A DNA stretch of 38,480 nucleotides, taken from NCBI GenBank assembly GCA_025055635.1, contig JANWWQ010000014.1:1-38480 (forward strand). Reading direction: 5' to 3'. Positions 8,103 through 16,448 of the stretch are shown here, piece by piece; within the stretch, counting starts at the first letter, position 1; each line of letters starts with the position of its first letter. The notes under the pieces were generated by a model. That model made no database searches, had not been told where the DNA came from, and saw only the letters and a program-made list of their open reading frames with translations. The DNA is from Flavobacteriales bacterium (lineage in GTDB: Bacteria > Bacteroidota > Bacteroidia > CAIKAF01). The position numbers and the translations under genes are program-made.

Positions 8103-9145
8103 TTCTCTTTCACGACATGGGCATGGTAATTAAATCGGGGCAATACCTCCCGCCAAAATACCTCGCGCGGTCCGTCAAATTCTACGAAAGCCTCGCATAA
8201 TTCAGCAATTATTTGCGCGGAGCGTCCCCCAGTCTGGATGGGCATCTTTTCTCGTAAATCCTGAAGGGGAAAATAGGAATGACACTTTTTACCCATCGCC
8301 AGGCCCAAATACACCACCGTAGAATATTGTGTAATGAGCTCGCAGCAGTTGGCTATCATGGCCTCCGTCGGCCCGTCCAAAAAAACGGGGACATCGGGAC
8401 CAGCCACTTCACGAATCTCGCGTACGGCACGGTCCCATTTTTCGTTGGGGTGCAATTTCCACACCAATGGCCTCCCTGCGGCTATTTCCAAGCATTGACG
8501 AATAAACTTTTTCCGGTTGTGAAAACGTCCCGTCTCCCGTAAATCAGAACTACAAACGAGGACATAATCCCGCAAAGGAAAATCATTATGCATGGCTGCG
8601 ACGGCGTTATCGTAATTGGGGATACCAGTTACTACAATCTTTTCCCGGCGGGTGCCCAGCCGGGCAAACTGACGAGCATATCCCTCCGAGGCTGCACAAT
8701 ACACATCGCATATGTCGGAAGCGCCGTTCAGGCTCGTGTTAAAAGCCCAATATCCCGGTAAACCCAACTTGCGTACCACATGGGCCCACCAGTACAAGGG
8801 ATCCGTCATACCTTCCTGCACCCACACTGTCTTACAGCGGCGAAACTCTTTGGGCACAAGCATGTCCGTGCAGACCACTGCTAAGTCATATGTGTGGTTG
8901 TAACGTCGGGTGCGGTAGTCATTTTTGAGATTATGATCTTCCAAAAATTTATCCGCCAAAGCCTTAAAACGCCCTGAAGCAATAGTATTATCTAACAACC
9001 CCATCTCACACACCCAGGGAAACGCCCTGTTACTACTGTAAAACTGTGTGAAGTAGCAATCGTATTTGTCTTTGAGATATTGATAAATTTTATACATTTG
9101 AAGGGTCTGATTGGGCGACCCTATCATGAAAATAATCCGCTTCAT
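8099..9145 (-). CDS. Putative glycosyltransferase-like protein (GT-B or UDP-GlcNAc epimerase-like fold)
   Basis: A 348-residue soluble protein without a signal peptide. The pattern suggests a two-domain GT-B-like fold: an N-terminal nucleotide-fold start (IIFMIGSPNQTLQMYKIYQYL), a hinge sequence VVTGIPNYDN, and a C-terminal domain with KLHPNE and ITQYSTVVYLGLAMGKK, which resemble the nucleotide-sugar binding part of UDP-GlcNAc 2-epimerases and of capsule or teichoic acid glycosyl and glycerophosphate transferases. No donor or acceptor can be named. It lies 30 nt behind the DUF2147 gene and may share its transcript. It converges on rlmB with a 4-nt overlap. The assignment rests on fold-like patterns only. 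Confidence 0.6.
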   Translation of the reverse strand: MKRIIFMIGSPNQTLQMYKIYQYLKDKYDCYFTQFYSSNRAFPWVCEMGLLDNTIASGRFKALADKFLEDHNLKNDYRTRRYNHTYDLAVVCTDMLVPKEFRRCKTVWVQEGMTDPLYWWAHVVRKLGLPGYWAFNTSLNGASDICDVYCAASEGYARQFARLGTRREKIVVTGIPNYDNAVAAMHNDFPLRDYVLVCSSDLRETGRFHNRKKFIRQCLEIAAGRPLVWKLHPNEKWDRAVREIREVAGPDVPVFLDGPTEAMIANCCELITQYSTVVYLGLAMGKKCHSYFPLQDLREKMPIQTGGRSAQIIAELCEAFVEFDGPREVFWREVLPRFNYHAHVVKEN

Positions 9146-9175
9146 GCGGGGGAATACTAAAAATGCGACAAAAAA

Positions 9176-9628
9176 TTATTGGAAGACCCTATCAAAAAAC
9201 AGGGAGCGCCCTAAAAAAGGAAAACCTATGAAGGCCCTCACTTCTGCCCGATTCATAGTGATCAGACTAACGTAACAATCATAGGTCCTCCCGGACTCTA
9301 CATCATAAAGCTTGCCACCTGTCCAACGCTCACCGTCAAAGGTCAGACCCGTGATCACAGGAAGTCCGATGTAGGTACGATGACGAAGAGCCGGGTCAGG
9401 ATTGAGTTCGTCTTTTTTGGGATTTCCCTTTGTGTCCAGACCGTGTTTAAGCCAGACAATTTTTCCTATATAATAGGGACCGTTGGGTTCAATGCGCACC
9501 TTAAATTCACCGTGCTCATCCTGCCAGACACCCATAATATCAAAACTGCGAAGCCCCGTGGGCTTATCCATCACAAACCCCTCTGACAAGAAAAAAGTAA
9601 ATATTAAAAGGCATATCAATTTTTTCAT
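9176..9628 (-). CDS. Secreted DUF2147 protein
   Basis: A 150-residue exported protein starting at the ATG at 9628 (MKKLICLLIF...); a TTG two codons earlier is a poorer choice. After the signal peptide the DUF2147 pattern is clear: GVWQDEHGEFKVRIE, GKIVWLK, a Pro-rich NPDPALRHRTYIGLPVITGL, W-GGKLYDVESGRTYDCY and a C-terminal FIGFPFLGRSLFFDRV. The domain is a small beta-barrel found in many Gram-negative bacteria; its function is unknown to me. It is driven by a -7 element at 9662-9655, facing away from the OmpA-TPR gene. Confidence 0.88.
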   Translation of the reverse strand: MKKLICLLIFTFFLSEGFVMDKPTGLRSFDIMGVWQDEHGEFKVRIEPNGPYYIGKIVWLKHGLDTKGNPKKDELNPDPALRHRTYIGLPVITGLTFDGERWTGGKLYDVESGRTYDCYVSLITMNRAEVRAFIGFPFLGRSLFFDRVFQ

Positions 9629-9654
9629 AGCCAAATCAATTTAAAAGTAGGCTG

Positions 9655-9662
9655 CAAATGTA
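9655..9662 (-). promoter_or_regulatory. -7 promoter element of the DUF2147 gene
   Basis: The minus strand reads TACATTTG, an exact TAnnTTTG match, 26 nt before the ATG at 9628. It is paired with a divergent element of identical sequence at 9686-9693. Confidence 0.65.
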
Positions 9663-9685
9663 ATGCAAATTCCTCACAATAATTG

Positions 9686-9693
9686 TACATTTG
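9686..9693 (+). promoter_or_regulatory. -7 promoter element of the OmpA-TPR gene
   Basis: TACATTTG is an exact match, ending 17 nt before the ATG at 9711. It lies inside the reading frame that could be extended up to 9663, which rules that longer start out. Confidence 0.7.
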
Positions 9694-9710
9694 TCTTTCC
9701 TTTTCCAACG

Positions 9711-11450
9711 ATGACAACCCGCTATTTTTTGCCTTTTCGTGCGATCTTTTTTTTAACTAAATTTTTCATATTCATTATTTTATTTTCTGGTTGTGCGGGC
9801 TATCATTTGGAAAAATTTCAGTACTCTGTGCAGCCCTCACCATTGGAATTTTTTAACGATTCTGTGCGCGTGACGCTTCGGGTGCAATATCCGGCCAGAG
9901 TGATACCCCCCCGCGCCGAAGTCATTGTGACGCCTTACCTTGAAACTAATCAGGGTTCCCGCAACCTTAAACCCTTAGCCTTGCGCGGTCCGAAAGCATC
10001 CTCTAAAATGGGGGCCGTGCTTAAACCCGAGGGCGGAGAAGTCCTCTATACCGATGCTCTTCCTTATGAACCTGCATTAGAGAGAGTCAAGCTAAAAGTA
10101 AAAGTTTCGGCATCTAAACTCGGTAAAACAAAGAAAAATCTTGTACCCGAGGAAACATTAGCTTTTGGCACAATAACCACTCCTCTTATGGCCAGGCCCA
10201 CAATTTCCTATATTGTGGGTGCTGATAAGCTAGGCCCTGTCCAGAAAATACATAGCACCACCATTTATTTTCCCTTCAACAGTGCTGAGATACGCCCCTC
10301 TGAACTTGAAGGTCCTGATTTGGAAGGATTTAAAGGATTTGTAGAAAGATATGCACGGGAAGGGGCTACCTTCAAAAATATGGAAATAGTTGGATACGCT
10401 TCCCCCGAAGGTCCTGAAGCCTTCAATCAGATACTCTCTGAGGCCAGGGCTAACAGTCTGGAAAAAATTGTCTTACCGGAATTAAAGAGAATTGCACCAG
10501 CCGGTGTATCTTCACCAAAACCAGTCCAGCTACAAAAAAAAGGGAAAGGACGCGACCTTGAAGGTTTTCACAAAAAACTCACGGAAAAAACCCTACTGGA
10601 AAAAGATAAAATTAAAAATCTTGTAGAGAGTGGTGTAAATCGTATAGTTCTCAGGGAAAAGCTGTCCGCCATTTCACCCGTTTTAGACCAAGAACTAGAG
10701 ACCCAGCTTTTGGCTCCTTTGCGCAGGGCTGAAGTCCTCACCACGGTGGAATTAAAACCCCGCTCTCACGAAGAACTAAAACAACTGGCAACCTTTAATC
10801 CTGCGGGGCTCACTTTAGAGGAGGGTCTTTTTACAAGCAACCAATTGCTCACCGACCTTTCGCAGCGACTCAAAGTGCTGGAAGCCCTTCAGGAAAAATT
10901 TCCGGATGATTGGAGACCATATAATAATGCCGGCGTGTTCTTGGCACAAAAAGGAACGCTTGACCAGGCTGAGGAATTTTTCCGCAAAGCAGAAAAGTTA
11001 GCACCTCGTGAGAAGACCGTGCTCACCAACTTAGGGATGATTTTTTTGGCAAAAGGAGAACAGGAACTCGGTGTAGAATACTTAAAAAAATCAGAAACAC
11101 CTGCAGCCGCAGATGCATTGATACCCTACCTGCTTAGAAAAGGGAAATATTCGGAGGCCGTCAGAATGGGAAGTGATGTAACTTCCTTCAACACGGCTTT
11201 GGCACAACTATTAAACGGAAATCCAGGAGGGTGTCTTAATATAATAGAATACTTGCCCGATAAATCAGCACATCACAACCTGTATCTAAAAACTATTGCT
11301 TTAGCCCGCCTCGGTAAGGAAGAGGAATTCTGGAAAAGTTTTCAGAATTTACTAAATAGTACACCTGCTTCAGAACGTGATTTGCTTATTACTAATCCTG
11401 AATTTCTTAGATACCAAGAAAAAATCAATAATTTATTTTCTAAAAAGTAA
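9711..11450 (+). CDS. OmpA-like and TPR outer-membrane lipoprotein
   Basis: A 579-residue lipoprotein (lipobox LFSGC, Cys at about 28). An N-terminal beta-rich region is followed by an OmpA_C-like peptidoglycan-binding segment: IYFPFNSAEIRPSE at about 185-198 and VGYASPEGPE with SEARA at about 227-247. Roughly 100 Lys/Glu-rich residues interrupt it before the closing strand (LRRAEVLTTVELKPRSHEELKQLA). Tetratricopeptide repeats then follow from about 385 (NNAGVFLAQKGTLDQAEEFFRKAEKLAP, NLGMIFLAKGEQELGVEYLKK). The OmpA-insert-TPR layout is a Bacteroidota envelope family as I recognise it, probably linking the outer membrane to peptidoglycan or serving as a scaffold. The start at 9711 is fixed by the promoter; the next gene follows after 30 nt. 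Confidence 0.85.
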   Translation: MTTRYFLPFRAIFFLTKFFIFIILFSGCAGYHLEKFQYSVQPSPLEFFNDSVRVTLRVQYPARVIPPRAEVIVTPYLETNQGSRNLKPLALRGPKASSKMGAVLKPEGGEVLYTDALPYEPALERVKLKVKVSASKLGKTKKNLVPEETLAFGTITTPLMARPTISYIVGADKLGPVQKIHSTTIYFPFNSAEIRPSELEGPDLEGFKGFVERYAREGATFKNMEIVGYASPEGPEAFNQILSEARANSLEKIVLPELKRIAPAGVSSPKPVQLQKKGKGRDLEGFHKKLTEKTLLEKDKIKNLVESGVNRIVLREKLSAISPVLDQELETQLLAPLRRAEVLTTVELKPRSHEELKQLATFNPAGLTLEEGLFTSNQLLTDLSQRLKVLEALQEKFPDDWRPYNNAGVFLAQKGTLDQAEEFFRKAEKLAPREKTVLTNLGMIFLAKGEQELGVEYLKKSETPAAADALIPYLLRKGKYSEAVRMGSDVTSFNTALAQLLNGNPGGCLNIIEYLPDKSAHHNLYLKTIALARLGKEEEFWKSFQNLLNSTPASERDLLITNPEFLRYQEKINNLFSKK

Positions 11451-11480
11451 TCATAATAAAAAAATTTAGTGATTATATTA

Positions 11481-12176
11481 ATGAAAAAAACCTTATTGAT
11501 TTTCGCTGTATTTTCAGCCTCGCTTAGGGCCCAAACAGCCGAAGAAGTGGTAAAATTTTACAGCAATGCGTTAGGCGGAGCGGATGCATGGAAAAAGGTA
11601 GAATCCCTATCCTTTAAAGGTAAAGTGGAAGTACAAGGAATGACTTTTCCCGTGGTTATTCATTCCAAAAGACCCAATTTTTTTTATCAGGAGATGGAAT
11701 TTATGGGCAAAAAAATTAAACAGGTGTTCGCGGGCGACAGAGGTTGGACCATCAATCCTTTCACAGGCAGCGATAAGCCCCAGCCTATGAGCCCCGAACA
11801 AGCTAAAGAAATGAAGCATAACGCCTCCTTTGACGATGCTTTAATGTTTTTCAAGGAAAACGGCAGCACCATAAAGCTCCTGGACCCGGCGAAATTAGAT
11901 GGATTGGACACTTATGTTGTGGAACTGACCGAAAAGGACGGCACCATTACCCGCTATTTTATTGATAAGGAACTTGGTCTTCCCCTCAAGGAAATATCCA
12001 TCAGAGAAGGTGAGGAAGTGGAAAAAATTTTTAGTGATTTCCGCCAGGTGGATAGTAAAATTTTGCCTTTTAAAATGGAATATAAAGTAAAGGGCAATGT
12101 GGTATCAGTACTTCAATTTGAGCAAGTGGAATTCAATAATGTAAAAGATGATTCCCTATTCCGGATGCCCGAATAA
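11481..12176 (+). CDS. Secreted LolA/LolB-like outer-membrane lipoprotein-sorting family protein
   Basis: A 231-residue protein with a cleavable signal peptide (MKKTLLIFAVFSASLRAQ) and no lipobox. The mature part starts TAEEVVKFYSNALGG and continues with alternating beta strands (SFKGKVEVQGM, GDRGWTINPF, YVVELTEKDGTITRYFIDKELGLPLKE), the pattern of the LolA-like half-barrel. Such Bacteroidota proteins are annotated as outer-membrane lipoprotein-sorting proteins, but whether they carry lipoproteins or other hydrophobic ligands is not established. ATG 11481 is preferred to the GTG at 11469. Its place behind an OmpA-TPR lipoprotein fits an envelope role. Confidence 0.75.
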   Translation: MKKTLLIFAVFSASLRAQTAEEVVKFYSNALGGADAWKKVESLSFKGKVEVQGMTFPVVIHSKRPNFFYQEMEFMGKKIKQVFAGDRGWTINPFTGSDKPQPMSPEQAKEMKHNASFDDALMFFKENGSTIKLLDPAKLDGLDTYVVELTEKDGTITRYFIDKELGLPLKEISIREGEEVEKIFSDFRQVDSKILPFKMEYKVKGNVVSVLQFEQVEFNNVKDDSLFRMPE

Positions 12177-12542
12177 TGTGGCGACCGTCCCTTAAACCTC
12201 ATTAAAAGCATTCCGTTCCCACCCTCGTTATGGGAATTATTTTCATTTTTCAGAGTAGGGATTGTGGAATAAAGTAAATAAAGTAAATTCCTTCTAAGCG
12301 AAAAAAATTAATTGTTAAACTTCCAATGAAAATGTTGGGAAAACGGGGGGCTTACTTTGTAGAACGTTTCTTTGAGGTTCACTCCTTTCCCAAGGTACAT
12401 TTCAAGGGTTTCCTGAAGACAAAACACCAAATTTTTGCTTGAGGGGTAGGGAGGTGCACGGGAGATATTTCACCAAAATATCCGGACTTAGTTTCCTTGA
12501 AATTTTTTCCTTTATTTGCTCTGAAAAATTAATTTACTCACT
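12177..12542. other. Intergenic region with a 9-bp tandem repeat and promoter-like elements
   Basis: I see no gene in these 366 bp. A perfect tandem duplication of AAAGTAAAT occupies 12271-12288 and is flanked by the inverted pair GGAAT (12266-12270) and ATTCC (12287-12291). A one-mismatch -7-like TTACTTTG is at 12352-12359 and another, TTTATTTG, at 12511-12518. The last is the best candidate promoter for the small lipoprotein gene. Confidence 0.4.
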
Positions 12543-12776
12543 ATGAGAACAAAAAAGTTACACCTCACATCTCTGTCCATTGTGATGCTTGCTACGCTCC
12601 TTTTCTCCTGTAAGAAGGACTGGACATGCGAGTGTCGGACTGACCTAGGAGGAGGAACAGTGGTCACAACTACCACTGTTATTTCCGGGAAAACGAAAAA
12701 AGAGGCCCGGGATATTTGCAATGCCAACGATGTAACTCTGGATGGTCAGCTTATCACCAATTGTGAATTAAAATAG
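12543..12776 (+). CDS. Small cysteine-containing lipoprotein, unknown function
   Basis: A 77-residue predicted lipoprotein: a hydrophobic signal ending in the lipobox LLFSC (Cys at about 23), then a mature peptide of some 55 residues with four more cysteines (two in the CEC pair, one in DICN, one near the C-terminus), which could form two disulfides. A Thr/Val-rich strand (GGTVVTTTTVISG) sits in the middle. Short secreted proteins beginning CKKDW.C.C occur across Bacteroidota as far as I recall; no function is known to me. It ends 13 nt from the convergent msrB. Confidence 0.72.
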   Translation: MRTKKLHLTSLSIVMLATLLFSCKKDWTCECRTDLGGGTVVTTTTVISGKTKKEARDICNANDVTLDGQLITNCELK

Positions 12777-12789
12777 GGTATGTGTTGAA

Positions 12790-13197
12790 TTAATCTTTTT
12801 TCTTAAACGCCAGGGAGAGGGAATTGACGCAGTAGCGCAGGCCGGTTTCGGTGGGGCCGTCTTCAAAAATGTGCCCCAGGTGGCCACCGCACCGGGCGCA
12901 AAGAATTTCTGTACGCACCATTCCGTAAGAATAATCAGGTTTTTTAAGTATACGGCCTCCTGGAATTTCTCTGTCAAAACTTGGCCAACCACAGGGGCTA
13001 TGGAATTTCATTTCATGGGTAAATAGTTCCAACCCGCAGCCCGCACAACAATAGACGCCCTTTTCGTTATGGAGGTAGTAGCGGCCTGTAAAAGGACGTT
13101 CGGTACCTTTCTCACGAAGGATATGGTATTGTTCGGCATTAAGCCTGCGACGCCATTCTTCTTCGCTTAGGTGGATGGGACTGATTTCCTCCTTCAT
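12790..13197 (-). CDS. msrB: Peptide-methionine (R)-S-oxide reductase MsrB
   Basis: A 135-residue MsrB, which reduces methionine-R-sulfoxide in proteins with electrons normally supplied by thioredoxin. All signatures are present: the structural zinc pairs CxxC (CAGC and CARC), CGWPSF, GHLGHIFEDGP and the catalytic cysteine in GLRYCVNS. The ATG at 13197 (MKEEISPIHLSEEEW) gives a typical cytosolic length. A longer frame from a GTG at 13290 adds about 31 residues including a weakly hydrophobic stretch and a Cys, but I do not regard it as a signal. A one-mismatch -7-like site (AATATTTG, 13264-13257) would give a leader near 50 nt. Confidence 0.93.
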   Translation of the reverse strand: MKEEISPIHLSEEEWRRRLNAEQYHILREKGTERPFTGRYYLHNEKGVYCCAGCGLELFTHEMKFHSPCGWPSFDREIPGGRILKKPDYSYGMVRTEILCARCGGHLGHIFEDGPTETGLRYCVNSLSLAFKKKD

Positions 13198-13323
13198 GGC
13201 TGGAGATGGCTGATTATCTATACTGAAGTGAGCACATCCCACTAAATTTTGAAAAGCAAATATTGTGTGAACGAGAAAGTGATAACGCACATATGGTATA
13301 AACGTTCAAAAACGGTCCTGAGT

Positions 13324-15966
13324 TTATTCCACCACTTCAGCCTCCTGGACCTCAGCCTCCTCAGATGATTCTATGTTGCGAAACACCAGTTGATCATCAC
13401 CCATGTAATCCAAAAGTATCGTTTTATGGCGGTCCACCTTTTCAGCTAGGATCATTTTAGACAGTTCGTTCAGGACTTTCTTCTGGATGACTCGCTTAAG
13501 AGGTCGGGCACCAAACTGGGGATCGTATCCTAGCTCGCAGATATAATCCAGAGCAAAATCCGATACTTCTAGGCGGACTCCATTGTTTTTAAGTAAAGTT
13601 TCCTGAATGCGCTTGAATTGCAAGCGGGCTATTTCTCTGACATCTTCACGCGTAAGCGGCAGGAACATGACAATCTCATCTATCCGGTTCAGGAACTCAG
13701 GGCGCATGGTGCTTCGCAAGAGGCTCATCACCTGGGCACGGGTGCTCTCAATCACTTGCTCGCGATTGGCTTCGGTGAGGTGTTCAAAGTTGTCGCGGAT
13801 GAGGTCGCTTCCCAGGTTGGAAGTAAGAATGATGATAGTATTTTTAAAGTTTGCAGTCCGACCCTTATTGTCCGTAAGGCGCCCTTCGTCCAGCACCTGC
13901 AGAAGAATATTGAATACATCGGGGTGGGCTTTTTCAATTTCGTCCAGAAGCACTACGCTATAGGGTTTGCGACGTACGGCTTCCGTGAGTTGACCTCCTT
14001 CATCGTAGCCCACGTAGCCTGGCGGAGCGCCTACCAAGCGGCTCACACTGTGCTTCTCTTGGTATTCGCTCATGTCAATACGGGTCATGTTATTTTCATT
14101 ATCAAACAGGAATTCGGCTAAGGCTTTAGCCAATTCTGTTTTACCTACTCCCGTGGTACCTAGGAAAATGAAGGATCCGATAGGCCTGCGGGGATCCTGA
14201 AGGCCGGCGCGGTTACGCCGCACTGCATCGGCTACGGCCGCAATGGCTTCGTCCTGGCCTATCACACGCCGATGGAGTTCGTTTTCCAGGTTCAGGAGCT
14301 TTTCCCTTTCGCTTTGCAGCATTTTGCTAACAGGAATACCCGTCCAGCGCGATACAATGTCTGCGATATCCTCCGCTGTCACTTCTTCCTTTATTAGCGG
14401 GCTGTCCTTCTGGAACTCCTGCAAGCGTTGACGCAAATTGTTTAATTCCAGCTCCTTTTCACGGATTTTTCCGTAGCGTATTTCGGCTACACGTCCAAAG
14501 TCTCCTTCTCGTTCGGCTTGTTCAGCGGCTAATTTAAGGTTTTCAATGTCGGCCTTGCAGCGCTGAATATTTTCAGCCAGGTCCTTTTCGGCCTGCCAGC
14601 GGGCCGATAAGGCATTTTTTTCTTCCTGAAGTTTTGCTAATTCTTCGGAAATCTCCCGCACCCGTTCTTCATTGTTTTCGCGTTTAAGAGCTTCCCGCTC
14701 AATTTCTAGTTGGAGAATCCGGCGCTCCAATTCATCCAGTTTTTCGGGCTTGGAATTGATTTGAAGACGCAGGCGAGCTGCCGCTTCATCAATAAGATCA
14801 ATTGCTTTATCGGGCAGGAAGCGATCAGTGATATACCGTTGAGATAGTTCCACAGCCGCCACCACAGCCTCGTCAAGAATGCGCACTTTGTGGTGCATTT
14901 CGTAGCGGTCCTTAATTCCCCTAAGGATGCTTATGGCGTCTTCTTCGGAAGGTTCGTCCACCATTACCTTCTGGAACCGACGCTCCAAAGCCTTATCGTT
15001 TTCAAAATATTTCTGGTATTCATTTAGCGTTGTGGCTCCAATAGCGCGCAATTCCCCCCGCGCCAGTGCTGGTTTTAAAATGTTGGCAGCGTCCATGGCA
15101 CCCTGTCCTCCGCCCGCTCCGACCAGCGTATGGATTTCATCTATAAACAGAATGATCCGACCATCGGAATTCTGCACTTCCTTGACTACAGCTTTTAGGC
15201 GCTCTTCAAATTCCCCTTTATACTTGGCACCAGCAATGAGGGCTCCCATATCCAAGGCATAAACCACTTTATCTTTTAGGTTTTCAGGTACATCACCATT
15301 AACAATACGGAATGCGAGCCCTTCAGCAATTGCTGTTTTACCCACACCAGGTTCGCCCACGAGGACAGGGTTGTTTTTGGTACGCCGCGAAAGAATGTGT
15401 AGCACCCGACGGATTTCCTCATCCCGTCCGATGACGGGATCCAGTTTACCGGTTCGGGCAGCTTCGTTAAGGTTGCGGGCAAATTTGTTCAACGCATCGT
15501 AGGTGTCTTCAGCAGATGCCGCGGTGACGCGAGAGCCTTTCCGTATATCATGAACGGCTTTTAGAAGATCCTTGGCATTGCCACCCATTTCTTTTAATAG
15601 GGAGGCGGCATTGTCGGTGCCTTCCAGGATGGCTAACAAAAGGGCCTCCTGCGTTACGTAATCATCGCCCAAATTTTTTGCTATGTCAATGGATTTGCCC
15701 AGAGCTCGGTTGAGTCCTTGGGAAGCATATTGACTTCCGCCTTGAACTTTTGGTATTTTTTTCAGTTCCGCATTCAATTTATCCTGAAGGAGACGTACAT
15801 TCACCCCTGCTTTTTGTAAAAGGGAAAGGGGGGTGCCGTTCTCTGCCTCCAGGAGGGCTTTCAGCAAATGGAGGGTATCAACGCTTTGATGATCCATGGA
15901 AGCAGCCATGGTCTGTGCTCCAAGCACCGCTTCCTGGGCCCTTGTGGTGAATTTATCCAGGTTCAT
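13324..15966 (-). CDS. clpB: ATP-dependent disaggregase ClpB
   Basis: A full-length 880-residue Hsp100 chaperone that threads aggregated proteins through its hexameric pore together with DnaK. The N-terminal repeat domain ([13 protein letters not shown]) occupies about 1-145. The first AAA+ domain carries GEPGVGKT, the aromatic pore loop in [13 protein letters not shown] and [10 protein letters not shown]. The coiled-coil middle domain is at about 410-530. The second AAA+ domain has [14 protein letters not shown] and the pore loop GYVGYDEGG. The middle domain and the absence of a ClpP-docking loop separate it from ClpA and ClpC. The acidic C-terminal tail ends in EVVE. The promoter is unclear: only imperfect -7-like sequences are seen, and no CIRCE operator. 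Confidence 0.97.
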   Translation of the reverse strand: MNLDKFTTRAQEAVLGAQTMAASMDHQSVDTLHLLKALLEAENGTPLSLLQKAGVNVRLLQDKLNAELKKIPKVQGGSQYASQGLNRALGKSIDIAKNLGDDYVTQEALLLAILEGTDNAASLLKEMGGNAKDLLKAVHDIRKGSRVTAASAEDTYDALNKFARNLNEAARTGKLDPVIGRDEEIRRVLHILSRRTKNNPVLVGEPGVGKTAIAEGLAFRIVNGDVPENLKDKVVYALDMGALIAGAKYKGEFEERLKAVVKEVQNSDGRIILFIDEIHTLVGAGGGQGAMDAANILKPALARGELRAIGATTLNEYQKYFENDKALERRFQKVMVDEPSEEDAISILRGIKDRYEMHHKVRILDEAVVAAVELSQRYITDRFLPDKAIDLIDEAAARLRLQINSKPEKLDELERRILQLEIEREALKRENNEERVREISEELAKLQEEKNALSARWQAEKDLAENIQRCKADIENLKLAAEQAEREGDFGRVAEIRYGKIREKELELNNLRQRLQEFQKDSPLIKEEVTAEDIADIVSRWTGIPVSKMLQSEREKLLNLENELHRRVIGQDEAIAAVADAVRRNRAGLQDPRRPIGSFIFLGTTGVGKTELAKALAEFLFDNENNMTRIDMSEYQEKHSVSRLVGAPPGYVGYDEGGQLTEAVRRKPYSVVLLDEIEKAHPDVFNILLQVLDEGRLTDNKGRTANFKNTIIILTSNLGSDLIRDNFEHLTEANREQVIESTRAQVMSLLRSTMRPEFLNRIDEIVMFLPLTREDVREIARLQFKRIQETLLKNNGVRLEVSDFALDYICELGYDPQFGARPLKRVIQKKVLNELSKMILAEKVDRHKTILLDYMGDDQLVFRNIESSEEAEVQEAEVVE

Positions 15967-16106
15967 AATAAGCTTTTACCACTACATCTCAAAAACTGAG
16001 CCCATGAAAAATATTGTTATTGGTTTATCCAAACCATGAAATTTTGTCTTAAAATAAACGATAATTGTGCAATTTTGACACATTTTAAATGCTAAAACTA
16101 AAAGCT

Positions 16107-16114
16107 TAAATTTG
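16107..16114 (+). promoter_or_regulatory. -7 promoter element of the thioredoxin gene
   Basis: TAAATTTG is an exact TAnnTTTG match ending 13 nt before the ATG at 16128, predicting a leader of about 7-9 nt. Confidence 0.65.
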
Positions 16115-16127
16115 TAGTTTTGAAAAC

Positions 16128-16448
16128 ATGGGTGTAATATCTGCGAATGATTCTAATTTTTCTGAGCTGTTGCGCTTACATCCTCAGGTGATTGTGAAGT
16201 TTTTCGCCTCCTGGTGCGGCACCTGTAGGCTTATAGGTCCCAAGTTTGCCAGGCTTTCCGAGGATCCCAGATTTGCGGGAATAAAATTTTTAGAGGTGGA
16301 TGCTGAGTATAATCCAGAAGCCCGCCACACTGCAGGTGTGGATAACCTACCTTACTTTGCGATCTTCAAAAATGGCCAATTGATTCGGGGGGAAGCCACG
16401 GGAAAAGAAGAGGGTATCCTGAGCCTCCTCAATGACCTGACCGCTTGA
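16128..16448 (+). CDS. Thioredoxin-like protein with CGTC active site
   Basis: A 106-residue thioredoxin fold. The redox motif is WCGTC rather than the usual WCGPC; replacing the cis-neighbouring Pro by Thr normally makes the disulfide less reducing. The cis-Pro loop is present (NLPYFAIF), as is the Asp-containing strand KFLEVDAEYNP. There is no signal peptide, so it should act in the cytosol. The stop overlaps the TTG start of a GMC oxidoreductase (TTGA), suggesting coupled translation and perhaps a joint role. msrB, which needs a thiol donor, lies about 3 kb away on the other strand. Confidence 0.87.
   Translation: MGVISANDSNFSELLRLHPQVIVKFFASWCGTCRLIGPKFARLSEDPRFAGIKFLEVDAEYNPEARHTAGVDNLPYFAIFKNGQLIRGEATGKEEGILSLLNDLTA

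Noticed and set aside
13198-13290. N-terminal extension of MsrB as a possible lipoprotein signal
   Set aside because: The extension lacks a basic n-region and a proper lipobox; the internal ATG gives the normal cytosolic length.
13618-14121. 167-codon frame antisense to clpB
   Set aside because: A shadow of the strongly conserved ClpB second ATPase domain; no independent start signal.
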